64,000 nt of DNA from contig OY829648.1 of NCBI GenBank assembly GCA_963691815.1, forward strand, positions 17,018,521 to 17,082,520. The letters run 5' to 3'. Position numbers and translations under genes: made by a program. Positions 43,826-57,000 of this stretch are shown in pieces. Within the stretch, counting starts at the first letter, position 1; each line of letters opens with the position of its first letter. This DNA comes from Echiichthys vipera. Taxonomy: Eukaryota > Chordata > Actinopteri > Perciformes > Trachinidae. The notes beneath the pieces are model-generated. The model did not search any database and was not told the origin of the DNA. It worked only from the letters and a program-made list of their open reading frames with translations.

Positions 43826-46800
43826 ATGGGTAAGTGCATATATTGTCAGTTAAATAACTAGGAATTAAAGATACCAGCATGCATGCTATTTTGCCATTGA
43901 ATTATAACTGATTACAACAGATGTGCAAACAAGAAGGTCATAGAAGCTGTACTCAAAATTCAAACATTAGTATAGCAGCAGACAAATATTTGCTATGGAA
44001 AGATATAGCGGAGGATGAAGTCGATCTTCTTTTTGTGTGTTGTAATTCGGGTTTCTTTGTTGATGGTCTGCTGTGCGAGCATGTTAGTGCATGTGGCCTT
44101 GAAAAATTTTTGGTATTTCATATAATTTGGGACACAGTTCGTAAGAGCAGTGTGGAGGCAATAACAGCCCACTATTTCGAGTGCAGCTGCTTTAAGTAAC
44201 AATTATTAATGCATGGCTTTTACTTGTTATTGAGTATTTTTCTACGTGTATATAGTGGAATATTACCTCCGCCACTGAAAATAAGTAGTGGAAGAGGAGG
44301 CACAAGATTTTTTAAAAACTTTTTTTTCTATTGAGCTCATAATATGAGCACTTCAGGTATTATCGGAAGGCAAGAGGGTGTGGCTGTGTCTGAAATGATG
44401 ATGTTAGTAATGTTGAAAACAATTTGTGAAATGTATATCCGTCTTAGTGTTGATCAGAAACAAAACAAAATCTCAATACGGAATATAACATTCCAAGAAT
44501 TAAGAAAAAAAATACATAGAAAACAGAAAACACAAAAAAGAAAAACATAAATGCTAAGCGCCAAAGTAATGAAAAAACACAAGATAAACAACATCAAATC
44601 AAAGCCAAATGACCTGAAAAAATATCTGGAGTCAAACTGTCATAAACAACAGATTATCCATTGTCACTACAGAACAGAGTGATACTGTGCATCAAGTCAG
44701 TATAAACAGGTACAGCAAGGGTTCTGTCAGACTTGCATCTGTCTTTGCAAAGTTTCCCTCCAGCCGTTATTCATTTTCACTGAACCACATGCAAGTGACT
44801 AATTGAAACTTTTTTTTGGTTATTTAGATGTGAAGTTTCACAAGCCACAGTTTAAAAAGTCTATGCACAATGTTGTTGTGTTTTTACTCTCTCTACCTTA
44901 CTCTCTACAGATAATGCAACTGTTGATCCTCGGCCAAGGCTCACCCTGCGGCAAGCAACTGAACTAACACTGCAACTTTACGGGGTGACCATAACTGAGA
45001 TCTCCACCCTGCCTAGTTATTATGACCAGAACTTCCTTGTGGTGGACAAAGAGGGTATGAAGTTTGTCCTGAAGATCATGAACTCTGAAGAGAGTAAGGA
45101 TGTCCCCCTTTTGGAGGTGCAGACCCTCGCCATGTCCTTTCTACGGCAGCATGGTTTTCCTGCTCAGACGGTCGTGCCCACCACCAAAGGACAGCTCATG
45201 AGTATGGAGGAAATAGGTAACAACAAAATACCTCTGCAGTCCAATTTGATTATGCTTCTTTTAGCTTCAGTCATAATAACAGCGACAATGGAGTGAATCT
45301 GAAGCACATGCCACTAGAGTTGGGTGAATGTATAATCTTTCCCACAGTCAATATCACCCTGCATTCATGCCAACGAGTATAATTTTCTTTGAGGGTTATT
45401 ACCCGAGAAAAGTGTAACAATTATTTGTCCTTGGTAACATTGAACTAACCATAATAGAAACTAACCCCACTCTGCCCAGTGTGAATTATCCAAGATAAAA
45501 AAACAGGCAAGGCCTCTTGTCCATAATCAAATACTGTTAATCTATTACCATTTAAACCAGACCATACAGAGTTATGACGCTATACTGAACTGAATGTTCT
45601 GTTTTTTTGTATCCAGACTGTGGACATGGTGCTCAGACCTACTGTGTGAGGCTGCTGACCTATCTCCCTGGAAAACCTATAGCAGAATTTCCAGTCACAG
45701 CGCAAGATCTTTATCATGTCGGCAAGTTGATTGCCTCCATGGACAAGACATTGCAACAGGTACGTTCAAAAGTTAGACTTATTTATGTTCCAGGTCATTT
45801 ATATTTTGGAGCAGATTTTGATGCAGAAGGTCTCCCTTCACCTCAACATGCAGGTGTTGCACAAATTGAGTACTTTTTATGTCTTTCAGCTCATTTCTCA
45901 GGTTATATCTACTAAAGACTAGGTTATATTTTTCTTAGCTGTTGATGTAGAGCTATAGTATTTGCATTATATACATATATACAAACTAATAAATAGTTTG
46001 AATACTGTTCAACACATTACCCATATAAACTTTATATGGTCGTAATATGTCAAATTGATTATACTTATCATTGCAGCTTTAAGGTATGAAAATGAGCAAA
46101 TCTAATATTGAAAACATTGCCTTTTTTCAGATTGCCTGTCCAAACATGGATGTCTTACGAAGAAATAATGATAGTATTTGGAGTTTAGCCAACATTCCTC
46201 TCATTGAGAGCTGCCTATCAGTGATGGATGGAGATCCCCTGCGCGAAGTGATCGAAGCAGTCATTGAACAGTTTAAATCACACATACCTCCCAAAATAAA
46301 ATCTTTCCGACAAGGTAATAGACGATAACAAGTATACATTTGTGAAGTTCTGTATTCCTTTGCATTACTATTATACTCTGTTGGTTTACCATTATACTCT
46401 GCTTGTTAAATTATTTGTCTGTGTAACTGTAAACAGGGTGCATGCTAGTCCAGCCCATTATCATGAGGAATGGTGTCCTTATTGGCTAATTCCAGGACTC
46501 ATACTTTAGGTATCTAAGCATAAATCTATCTATCTATCTATCACAGGAATAATACACGGAGACACAAATGACTGGAACATCCTTGTCAGACCTACAGACA
46601 GCGGGAATCATGAGGTGACAGGCGTGCTGGACTTTTCTTTGCTCATGAACACCTGCTATGTATTTGAACTGGCAGTAGCAATCGCCTACATGATGCTGGA
46701 GAACCCAAGTCCTTTGGCTGTAGGTGGAGCACTATTAGCAGGCTTTGAGAGTGTTATGGTGCTCAATAATGATGAAAGGGATTCCCTCTTCATGCTGGTG

Positions 46801-46989
46801 CTCGGTCGGTTGTGCCAGTCTCTGGTTTATGGTCGGTGCAATGCCAGAACCGACCAAGACAACGCCTATATCCTGACTACAGCCAAATCTGGGACTCGGC
46901 TTCTTACTAAACTGTGGGAAATGGGCAAGAGAGAAGTAGAAAGTAAATGGTTCACAGATGCCAGCACATTCCCAGACAATTGTAAATAA
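43826..46989 (+). CDS. hykk: Hydroxylysine kinase paralogue, tandem copy 3
   Basis: Five coding pieces: ATG-G at 43826-43829, then 44911-45216, 45617-45759, 46131-46314 and 46547-46989 (TAA), giving 359 residues with all phases kept. It begins MDNATVDPRPRLTLRQATEL. VLKIMN and the catalytic loop HGDTNDWN (His216-Asn223) fit an APH-fold kinase. The next motif, DFGD in copies 1 and 2, is DFSL here (Asp241-Leu244): the Asp of DFG stays but Gly and the second Asp are lost. Exons 2-4 are strongly diverged from copies 1 and 2, while exon 1 is nearly identical to copy 2. The long open frames and clean splice sites argue that it is expressed. Hydroxylysine may not be its substrate. An AATAAA at 46985-46990 overlaps the stop; likelier poly-A signals lie at 47533 and 47592. 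Confidence 0.88.
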
Positions 46990-47706
46990 AGAAATGTTTG
47001 TCAATGGATGATCATAAAGGGGAGATTTGCATTTACAAAGAATAACCGAATTGTAACTTTTTACAGTTTTAATACATTTTGACTATTTGACTCAAACAAC
47101 AACAAACACATACTTTTTCTTCTACTGTTTTTGGTACCCTGTAATTGCAATTAATGGCTTTATTAATCATTAATGAACAATTTACAAAGGCTTTATAGAA
47201 GGACAATGGGCCATTAATGCGAAAATAGTCTCTAGTTGGTTTACATCTGGCATAACTTTGTCTTCATTAGGATCCCATCAGTGGACTAGACTCATATTAA
47301 CAGTTCATTAACATTTACAAGTGCAGACAAGATAGGTTACTGTGTGTATTAATGCCCTACTATTAACCATGATAATTGCAGATGACTAACAAACATTTTC
47401 CTATGGCTTATTAGAAATGAGGAACTCAAGTATTTCTTAATGGATTATCAAAATGTTTAACTAGCCAAGTAGAAACACACAGCTATGTTAATGTTATTGA
47501 GAATGTTTAAATTGTGATGTTGTGGCTAAATAAATAAAGCATCTAAATACAGTTTTCTCATCTGGAACTAATGTATCAGGCACATGTGGACAATAAAGCT
47601 ATAATATAGAAATAACAAGCTCAAATATAGAATGTCAAACAATCATACGACAAAATTCAGTCTTCAGCTCTTAAATTTTACATAATACAGAAAATTGGTG
47701 TAAAGA

Positions 47707-48081
47707 TTGACATTTCCCATCAAATTGATAAAAATCTGCATTTCATGGGTTGAAAATGGCTCAACACACCACCTGCCCACTCTTACTCCGAATGTGCATT
47801 TGTATGGAGGGCAGCATCACTCCAAACCAGTTAGCAGTAGTGGATGTGGGTTAAAAAGCCCTCCAACAGTGAGTCTGCATCGATGCAGGCTTAAAAACTA
47901 CATTCCTATACAAGATGCTACATACACAACAGTTAGTGAGTTATTTCCAAAGGATAGTAATAAATTGCCTTACCTAAATAGACATTTGATTGATTATTTA
48001 TCTGCAGACATGATGAAATTAGAGCAGTTTACATCGCCTTTAGGATCTAATAAACCCTTGATTAATCTAGAAAATGATTAA
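47707..48081 (+). other. Unidentified open frame, 124 codons
   Basis: Open plus-strand frame ending LINLEND-stop. The last ~60 residues look protein-like (NYIPIQDATYTTVSELFPKD, PYLNRHLIDYLSADMMKLEQ). No ATG heads the frame and the family is not recognised. It starts about 0.7 kb downstream of hykk copy 3. It may be the last exon of an unknown gene or a chance frame. Confidence 0.25.
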
Positions 48082-48114
48082 TTTGATTATAAAGTGTTGT
48101 ATATTGAGTCCTTC

Positions 48115-48240
48115 TCACAGTGACCCGGGGTTTGAATCCAACCCATGGCCCTTTGCTGCATGTCATTCTCTCTCTCTATCTCTCCCCCCATTCCTGTCTA
48201 TCTTAAAATGAACATATGGCAAAAAGCTAAAAAATAATCT
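48115..48240 (+). repeat. SINE fragment
   Basis: Box B-like GGTTTGAATCC is followed by CATGGCCCTTTGCTGCATGT, a CT-rich run, CATTCCTGTCTATCTTA and an A-rich end. It is the same family as 30934-31068; the 5' head is missing. Confidence 0.6.
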
Positions 48241-49269
48241 CTTTATTTAAAGGAGCTGTACTCAAAATGCAGGGTAAAAAACCTCCACATGGCTCTCACA
48301 GATCATTGGCCAATGCTTAACATACTGACATTTTTGCAAGGCCACATGCACTCACATGCATGTAGCCAGACCACTATCAAAACAAACAACAAAGAATCTC
48401 GAATCGCAACACACACAGAGGGAGAATGATTTCGTTCTTGGCTCAGGACACCATTACTCCACGATATCTTTACATAACAAATATTTTTCTGCTGCTATGG
48501 TAATAGAGTAGAGCTCCTATAATAACATTTGCTGTGGATGTAAATACAGCTGTGGCCAAGAACACTAGAACACATTGAGGACACTAGATGGAGACATCAT
48601 CCCACTTATTCCAATTTTTGAAGAAGTCTGTCAGAGTCACATTCAAGCTTAAAAACCTTTGAATCCTAATTTCAGCCAACATCAATGATTTCCTCTGACA
48701 GTCCTGAGAGGCATGGAGGGACTTCATACAGTATCTTGTGTTGACATTTTGAAATGGTTGAAATATGCCCAAAACAAAAGGACTTAAACTGTTAGTGAAA
48801 TATTAACTTTGTATGATGATTAAAAAGCTTAATTTATACAACCAAAACAGAATAAATGAAGAAACCATGGTTTATGAGCCAAATATCTGGCTGTAAGTTT
48901 AATACCACTCTCAACACTTTAAGGAAATCAGATGAGAGAAAACTGCAGAACTGCAGATGAAATTGTCAAAGCAGCCAGAATTTCACGGTATTTCACGTTC
49001 AAATCCTGCTGTGCCACCAACATCTCTGCCAGAGCCGTACGTGAACATGCCCGATGCCATCACACACCTCGTTTAACTTTTTACATTTCAACCTCCCACC
49101 TCAAAGGCACCATCTGCCTTCTGCCCCTGCTGCAGCATGTGATATGTACCTCTAGTCATGTAGAAAAAGTCACAGTGTGCGTCTGTAAATGTCTGCCTGT
49201 GTTTACGTTTGTTCTCCGTCTGTTTTCACTGTAGTTCAACACCATCACTCGACCAGACCAAAGAGGCAA

Positions 49270-49679
<410 letters not shown>

Positions 49680-50194
49680 AGCTGAAATAGAAATGGCAAC
49701 ACTCAAAGGACTTAATTTAATACACCAACCCCACTTATCAGTGCCATTAATCCTCTTGGCATTTCAAAACAGAGCGCTGAGTCTTCACTGCATCTTCTTT
49801 TAAATACAGCAGAGAACTTCAATCTATACTCCAAAGACTACCAATCTGCAGGCTTTTAAATCAGAATTGACTGTTTTCGAGAAAGATTTGCTACAGCCTT
49901 TGTCGGGCCTTTTTATTTGACATATGATAAATGTAAATATTCTGAGAGCTCTTTTTTCAAACAAAAGTCAACAAGGTGCAGTACAAAATACATAACGATG
50001 GAAAACAAAGGCAACAGCTGGAAGGCACCTCACCTATTGTAAGAAAGGGATGCATAAAGGTTACAAATATAATCTCTGCAGGATTCAGTATCCCAAATAT
50101 TCAACCTGATTATTTGTCGCTCAATGTTGGATTAAAGTATCATCTGAATGCCTCAAATGTCCTCCTTGTAAAAATATATATCAGAGGTGTTATC

Positions 50195-50335
50195 AGAATA
50201 AGAATCAGAATCAGCTTTTGGGCCATCTATGTGCAAACATACGAGGAATTTGACTCCCGATGTTTTTCTCTCCTCTGTGTACGCAATACACAAAAATACA
50301 AAAAACACAGAAAAATACAAAATAAAAATAAAATG
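50195..50335 (-). repeat. LINE 3'-end fragment
   Basis: On the plus strand it reads AGAATAAGAATCAGAATCAG then GTGCAAACATACGAGGAATT and A-rich sequence. This is the antisense of a fish LINE 3' tail ending in GATTCTGATTCT repeats. Confidence 0.45.
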
Positions 50336-50661
50336 TTTACCAAAGAAGATATATATATATATATATATATAAATAAAAGAAAAGCAAGTTTCTAAAGGAT
50401 AAGCAATTGAACATATTCATCAGCATGAGCAGTCATCGGGTCATTGATACTGCGTCAGGGACTCCTTCACTCTGATAAGCTGTCGATCAGGCATAGCAGA
50501 TAGCCGATGACATTAAGAGCAGACAGACAGAGTCAGAGAGACATTGGTGTTTCTGTCTGTCTCAAAGTGCTGTCGGGATATAGCCACAGCATTTTTCATA
50601 GTAAATTACCAGCTATAGCTTTAACTGTATCTGCAGATGGCTGCCTTGTTGGCTACCTTGT

Positions 50662-50830
50662 AAGGGCGGCTGTAGTTCAGCAGGTAGAGGGGTTGTTCAC
50701 TGATTGCTGGCTGGGCTCAGTGGCTTTCCCTAGTGTCCTAGGGAAAGCCACTGAACCTCAAATTTCTTGCCTTGCTTGCTGCCATCAATGTGTGAATGGT
50801 TGAATGAGAGGCTAAATTGTAAAGCAAAGG
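50662..50830 (+). repeat. tRNA-derived SINE
   Basis: Head GGCGGCTGTAGTTCAGCAGG with box A-like GTAGTTCAGCAGGTAGAG, body ending AAAGCCACTGAACCTCAAAT and CATCAATGTGTGAATGGTTG. This matches a common teleost tRNA-derived SINE pattern. Box B is not intact. It contains an exact 16-bp hairpin (50718-50753). Confidence 0.6.
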
Positions 50831-52136
50831 ATAAAAGTACTATAAATGTAGTCCTTTTAGTTACAGTCCAGTAAGCTATCATCAGTGTTGTGTAAATGCG
50901 TTAGTTTTTTTCAGGCTGATTTATCTCTGCTTATAATATGTTGGATTCCTGTTCTAATGTATATTTCCAGACATATTTTAATTTTTGAAGACTTTTTCAA
51001 ATAATTATCAAACAATAATTTAGCAGTGACTTTGAGGACCACTAGGGGTCACAGTCCACCTGTTGAAGGTCTCTGTCCTACAGTGAACTGTATATTTCAT
51101 CACAAATAAACAATACCTCCAATAATAATTTTAATCCTAAGGCAGCAATTCTAGACACAGTACCAAACCCGCTGTTTGGATTTATTTTTGTTGAAAACAA
51201 CTGTTACTTATTGTCTTCAGATGCATCCAATGCACAGCTCTTGGCCCTCTTGCCAGGCATCCACAGCTGCCAAGCCGACCTGTTAGGACTAATTCACTTC
51301 ATGGATTCCTGACAGACTCTCTTGTAATGCATATTAGCTTCATGCCCAGACGAGCTGGTGGCCAAGATGTCAAGGTTTGATCCAAGGCTAATGGGCCTCT
51401 CTCTCTGTTAACATAGATGTTTCTCATCTGTTATGTTAAATGACAGGTTGGCAAAGTCCTGAACTAACAGGTTTTACATAAAAAATACGTGTCCATTACT
51501 TAATTATGTAGCACTTTGTGCTTTTCATTTATTGAAAAGCTTTGCTTACTTAGATGCCATTATCACCAAGAAGAGTGACAGAACAAATGAATTATTTTCT
51601 TATCTTCTCCTTAATAAGAAATTCTCTATTTTCTTTCAATTAAGTGCTCTTGTTTTTATTTAAAAGAAAGCATACTTCAAGGATAAACTTCTAAAAGAGG
51701 TATAATCACAACAGCATCCAAACACAAAAATTGTGCAAAAACAGGAGAGAGGCTCCTCACAGTTGGGAGTAAAGCTGAGAAGGAGACACAGGACTCCATT
51801 AGTAAGCTGTTGAGGCAGCTCCGTGGCTTCCCCCAGTCTAAACGGTTTGATCCAGAGGTGCAGGACTTTACAGAAAGATGCTGGCCAAAGTCTTTTTATC
51901 ATAGAATGAGAGCAAAAGAAAGCTATTAGCACAAATTCAGTAAAACTTTCCGCACATTACATATTGCTTTTCAGCGGACGTCTCTGCATTTACTGTCACA
52001 CGGCGGCCTATCTGAACAGAACAGGTTGGAAGCACAGTGGCCTCTCAGAGCTCCAACATTAGGAAGGCGCTTAGAGAGGGTTTGCTAATCGGTTGGACAG
52101 ACTGGATTTACTGAGATGACTGAGTCCCAGGGACAG

Positions 52137-52148
52137 TCTGTGTGTGTT

Positions 52149-52193
<45 letters not shown>
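52137..52193. repeat. (GT)n microsatellite
   Basis: Nearly perfect GT dinucleotide repeat. Confidence 0.95.
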
Positions 52194-52196
<3 letters not shown>

Positions 52197-54034
52197 ATCA
52201 ACTTTCTGGAAGAACAGAACATTCTGAAATAATTAAAAAATACTGAAGAAGATTGTGTTTATTTATTTATTAATTAAAAAAATATTAAAGACTTTCAAAT
52301 GACTAACTGTATCATGTATGCAATTAAGACCACAACGTGGCATTTACTCACATGCAATAGCAAAAAGCAGGCAGAAAAGAATCTACTATAGCAAAAACTT
52401 ATTGGCTTACCAACTAATGGCACTGTACAAGTTGAAAACAAGTCTTGCTTACTTAACAAATCCCATTTTTTTCCATCTACTACTGTCCTCCCACTTATCA
52501 TATGCTCTAAAACAAGAACATATGATAAACGTATTTGAAATGCACCTGGTGCGTATCATGTAATTGAGTGGGTGTTATCAGTAGTTATCAGCCTTCTGGT
52601 TTAGAAGGGGCCTGCTCTACCTACTAGTAGGTCCAGAAGGCTGTTAACAGCCCATAAAATGGCCTACCATATGTACAGTTTTTGTTCAGTGCTGCCCTCT
52701 AGTGGCCGTGGTAATTATGATGAACACCCAGAAGACAAGATTTGTGTCCTGTTTAAAACTAAAAGTAATTTTGCTATCCTGTAAGGGCCTTGATATGAGT
52801 TCAGTTACTAAACTTATTAAATCCAAGTCATGATCTTTTTTCCTAAACCTAATCCCATAGTTTGAGGAAACCTTTCACCATTTAATGGGCTGGTTATGTC
52901 CTTTAACACCTGCTACTCGGTGAGGCTATTTGAAAATTAAAAAAAACAACAACATTGTCAGCAATAACTCAAATGATATAGCACATATAATCATTCCAGC
53001 AACAGGAAGGTAAACATGCAATACAATAAAATAACTTTACAATGATATAAGTGAGATTTCTGTACTTTTCTCAACTTTTTCTTTCCTGTGATTCAAATTC
53101 TTGATACTGTCTGACTCAACGGGGTTGTGACCCTGATCCACCCACACAGCAAATGTATAGCTGAACTCGGAGTATAAAAAGTCAGACCCATAAAGATAGT
53201 TTCATACACCCCCACATGCCCCACAGCCATAAAGTGGACACAAAACTCTACAATCAACTCTTGTCAACTTAATATGTCATGAAAAATTCCACACTTTCTG
53301 TAGCACTGGAAGATTTGCTGAACATGTGGTACTCCGAACATGTTGTAGTAATACACACTTCCACATCTTTTTGATAACATTATTGGCCACAATCTGATAA
53401 CAAAAGAAATTCTGCACTTCCTGATTTTTTGTGAGTTTTTGCTTGAAAGAAGTCAACAGCACTTTGAAAAGAACAGGTATCTCGACAACAAAGATATATG
53501 AATGTTGTGAATACAGCAAAGCTGCTGACTATAGAAATATGAAAGACTGTTTGTTGTTGTTTTCTGTCAGTATCAAGAAAGTAATGATGCAAACCCAGGC
53601 TGGACACTGTCTCTAATTATGGCAATTAGATAACAGATATATAGAAGCCAATTTTGAATTTTCAGCTTTTATCCATTTAGATGTGTGTATCCAAATCATC
53701 TTATTCTCATCAACGTGTTCCTATGATATCTTACAAAATAAGACATACTATTTAATGACCAGAAGTGGACCACAATGAATAATACAGGAAACAAAAGGTG
53801 AGGGTAAGGGTGAGGCATCAATACGACTTGGTTAGGTTTATAAAACAGGCCGTGGTTTGACTTGGTACTTAGTACTCGAACACCGTTCCCCCAGGTGAAA
53901 GTCCTGTGTTTTGGGTCTCCCTCCACAAACCAGACCTTACGTGGACTGCACACAATTGCAGCAAATTATTTCCCGTAATTATATGTAGGCTACAAACAGT
54001 GGATAAGGATAGCCAGTCCAAATACAGGACCAAA

Positions 54035-54066
<32 letters not shown>

Positions 54067-57000
54067 ATTATATTTGTAAAGCACTTTAAATTGTTTAAAA
54101 AGCAATCCCAAAGTGCTAAAATAAGATTAAGAAACAGGTTTAAAAACGGGAGCATAAAAACACAAAGTGTAGGAGAAAGTTTTTTTAAAAGAAAGAAAAT
54201 TCAGTGTTTTGCATTTTGCTTTGCAAGAGTTAGTTTATTAACTCGCTTCATAGTACCTTAAGTGACACTGCTTATGTGGCGTCTCACAAGATTTATAGAT
54301 GTATAAAGTCAGTATGTTAATATTAAGTCTGGGTGTTATTAGTCACACTTCACCGTCAGATGTAGGGCCAACCAGATTATTTCCCACCATCTGCTGAATA
54401 TCACAGTATCAGGTACAAAAGGTGATTCATTATGTTCATTTTAAAAACTTTAAAGAGGTCAAAACTCCAGCAACAGAATAGAACATCTTTATTGTAAGAA
54501 CAATGCGTTCAGGGTTGTGTGGTTTAGTATAGAACAATAAAGTTGTTCTATATACCATAATTGTTGCTGGATTTTTGACCTCTTTAGGCTTTTTTCCCCT
54601 TCCCCATGCATATTGGAAGTAGGTGAAGAAGAAGTATCAGAAACCCCCAGTAACGAAGACAAACCCTGTAAACTCTGACGGTAAGAAGCTGATTACACTC
54701 CCCTCCAAACACTACTAAATTTTGCATCTGTCTGACGCTGACATTATGCACAGCACAGCTCATGTAGACATGTTCAACTTGGAGCGCCAAGGGCAGTGAC
54801 CTGAAACCTAGTGTTTCAAATATGCGAAGAAAATGCAAGACACTCATGTGCTACAAACAAGGGCAAAAACAGGGCAGGAAAGAGAGAAAAAGTGGGAGAG
54901 TGAAAGACTGATGTGCCATCCTGTACCCTCCAGAATTTCAGGTCATGAAGCACTTAGTCTCAGGCGGTGATAGCCAGACTATGTAGGAGGAGAGAAGCCT
55001 CTTCAACGCACTACATTTCTGTTTATAATGAAATTCTGTGGTGTGGGGAAGAGCAGCCCATGTACTACAGAGTTGTACTGCAGGTCACAGGAAGTTGATT
55101 CACATGTGGATTTTTTTTTTGTCATGAAAAGTAGCATGAAGTAGTTTTTGATAGTCACTTTTGAATACCTTTATCAAGGTTAAGGCATGGTTAATGACAT
55201 GACTTCAACTCTACCAAAGTAACAGCATCAATAGTCTAATTTACTGTCTCACAAGTTACAGTAAGTGTCCCGGATTTTTACTTGAAGAAAATTTCAGAAG
55301 TATTATCTGTAATATGAAAAGAAAGTAGAAGGTGAACAACTCCATATAGTGTCTAAAATATAACTATATTTATGTATAGTATGTTTTGTATATAAAATCT
55401 TAAACTAAAAAGTGGTTTGCAACTAAAGCTCTCAAATGTAGATGGGTTCAAAATTTTAAAAACGGGAAGTGAAGTAAAGTTTTATAAAATAAAATAACTT
55501 CTAAATTCTACAAAACAGACTTTCCACTAGTGCTTTCCCAGTATATCATGTTTACATTGGCAAGCTACTTATACTTCGAGTGTACGTTTGATGAAATGAG
55601 GAAATTGAAGGACTTTGTTGGTGTGTGTTGCTCTGTTATGTTGCTGTGTTTTAACAGCTGTTTCCCTGTCACCTCAGAAAGCAACTTTTATTTTTTCCCC
55701 CACCTCGAGCCATTCCGCTTTTTTATTAAACACATCACTTTGAATCTGGTTTATGTCGTGAGGTAAGCATGCACCAAATCAAAACACCACATGGTAACCA
55801 AATGAAATAATCAACAGGAAAACGTTTTTTTTTTCATATGACCCTCAACCTCCTTTTAATTCTGTTCTATTTAATACAATCTAACTTGTTTAAGGTGTTG
55901 TCATGACAATTAATCTGAGTATCACCTTGTTGAGGTTATAACTGCATCATTAGAGTCAATGTAAACACACTATGTGATTCAGTCGTCTCATAAGTGACCG
56001 TAACATGAGGTGTGGGCTATCTAATGGAACAGATTGCACGTTGCACATTGCAAGTCCAGCACAGTTCATCATGTTCAACATAATGTGTTAGTGTGTACGT
56101 ACGGTGGGTGGCTGTGTGGGTGGGTCAGCGTGTAGTATGACGGTGTATGTGTGTGAATATGTCTCACTGTCAGTGTAGGTGGTTCAGCATGCACAGTATG
56201 ATGAAGTGAGTGTGTTTGTGTGTGTGACTACTGCAGGAGTGCAGGGCGGACAGTTGGATATGCAAACAGACTGTCATTCTGGACGGCAGCCAGAGAGCTT
56301 CACTGGGAGATTTGGTACAGAGAGACTGGAATTAAGAGTCATTATGTGAAAATAGAAAAGTTAACAACACTAATCCAAAAAGTTCTGGAGGAGAAAAAAA
56401 AGAGCGTCTTGCTTTTTTAAAATCCCTTATCTGAAAGTGTGTTTATCTCTCTCCCTTTTGACAAAGGACATCCATTAAAGGAAAAGTTGATGAATTAAGA
56501 GAAAAGCTGAGGGGAACAAACCGTTTTACTGAAACAATAAAGCAATGTGAAATTGTGCAGGATGGCAGGAGTAGTTAAGCCAACAGAGAGGTTTTGCCAG
56601 CACTCCACATTATGTTGTCTCTGTCACAAGCCCTCTGTTTTAAGATAAAATTAGCTTTTAATTCAACATGTAATTCCAGTAATTCTGCTTAATCTCCTCA
56701 CCCTTTGAGGGGAGAAATTGAGGTGACTTGGGGTCGATTTTTTTGCTTCCCAGCTGTAGGCAAGATAGAGGAAACAGACTTGAGATGCTTTTCATTTGTG
56801 CTGTTGTTGTTCATTAGCTTTTCAGCGCTCATAATCGAGAACATAACATTTTGATTCCTTTCTGCATTAATTTGAGGATCTTAAGAAGTTCCATGCAGGA
56901 CACATGTTTCTGATAAGAGTCTTGATGTGATTCTATGATGTTTGGCTGTGTGTAATTGTGGACACATATACCGCATACATACGTATGTCCACATGTGTTT

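Larger units (their letters stand above)
46990..49269. other. 3' flank of hykk copy 3, mostly non-coding
   Basis: Apart from an unidentified open frame (47707-48081) and a SINE-like tail (48115-48240), no feature is recognised. Confidence 0.5.
49680..52136. other. Non-coding region with repeat fragments
   Basis: Holds a LINE-like 3' fragment, an AT microsatellite (50350-50371) and a SINE. No exon is supported. Confidence 0.5.

Noticed and set aside
50350..50371. Possible promoter-like TATA run
   Set aside because: It is an AT microsatellite with no gene downstream.
56220..56420. 66-codon plus-strand frame
   Set aside because: No recognisable domain, no ATG-context or splice support, and a lysine-rich end from an A-run; treated as chance.
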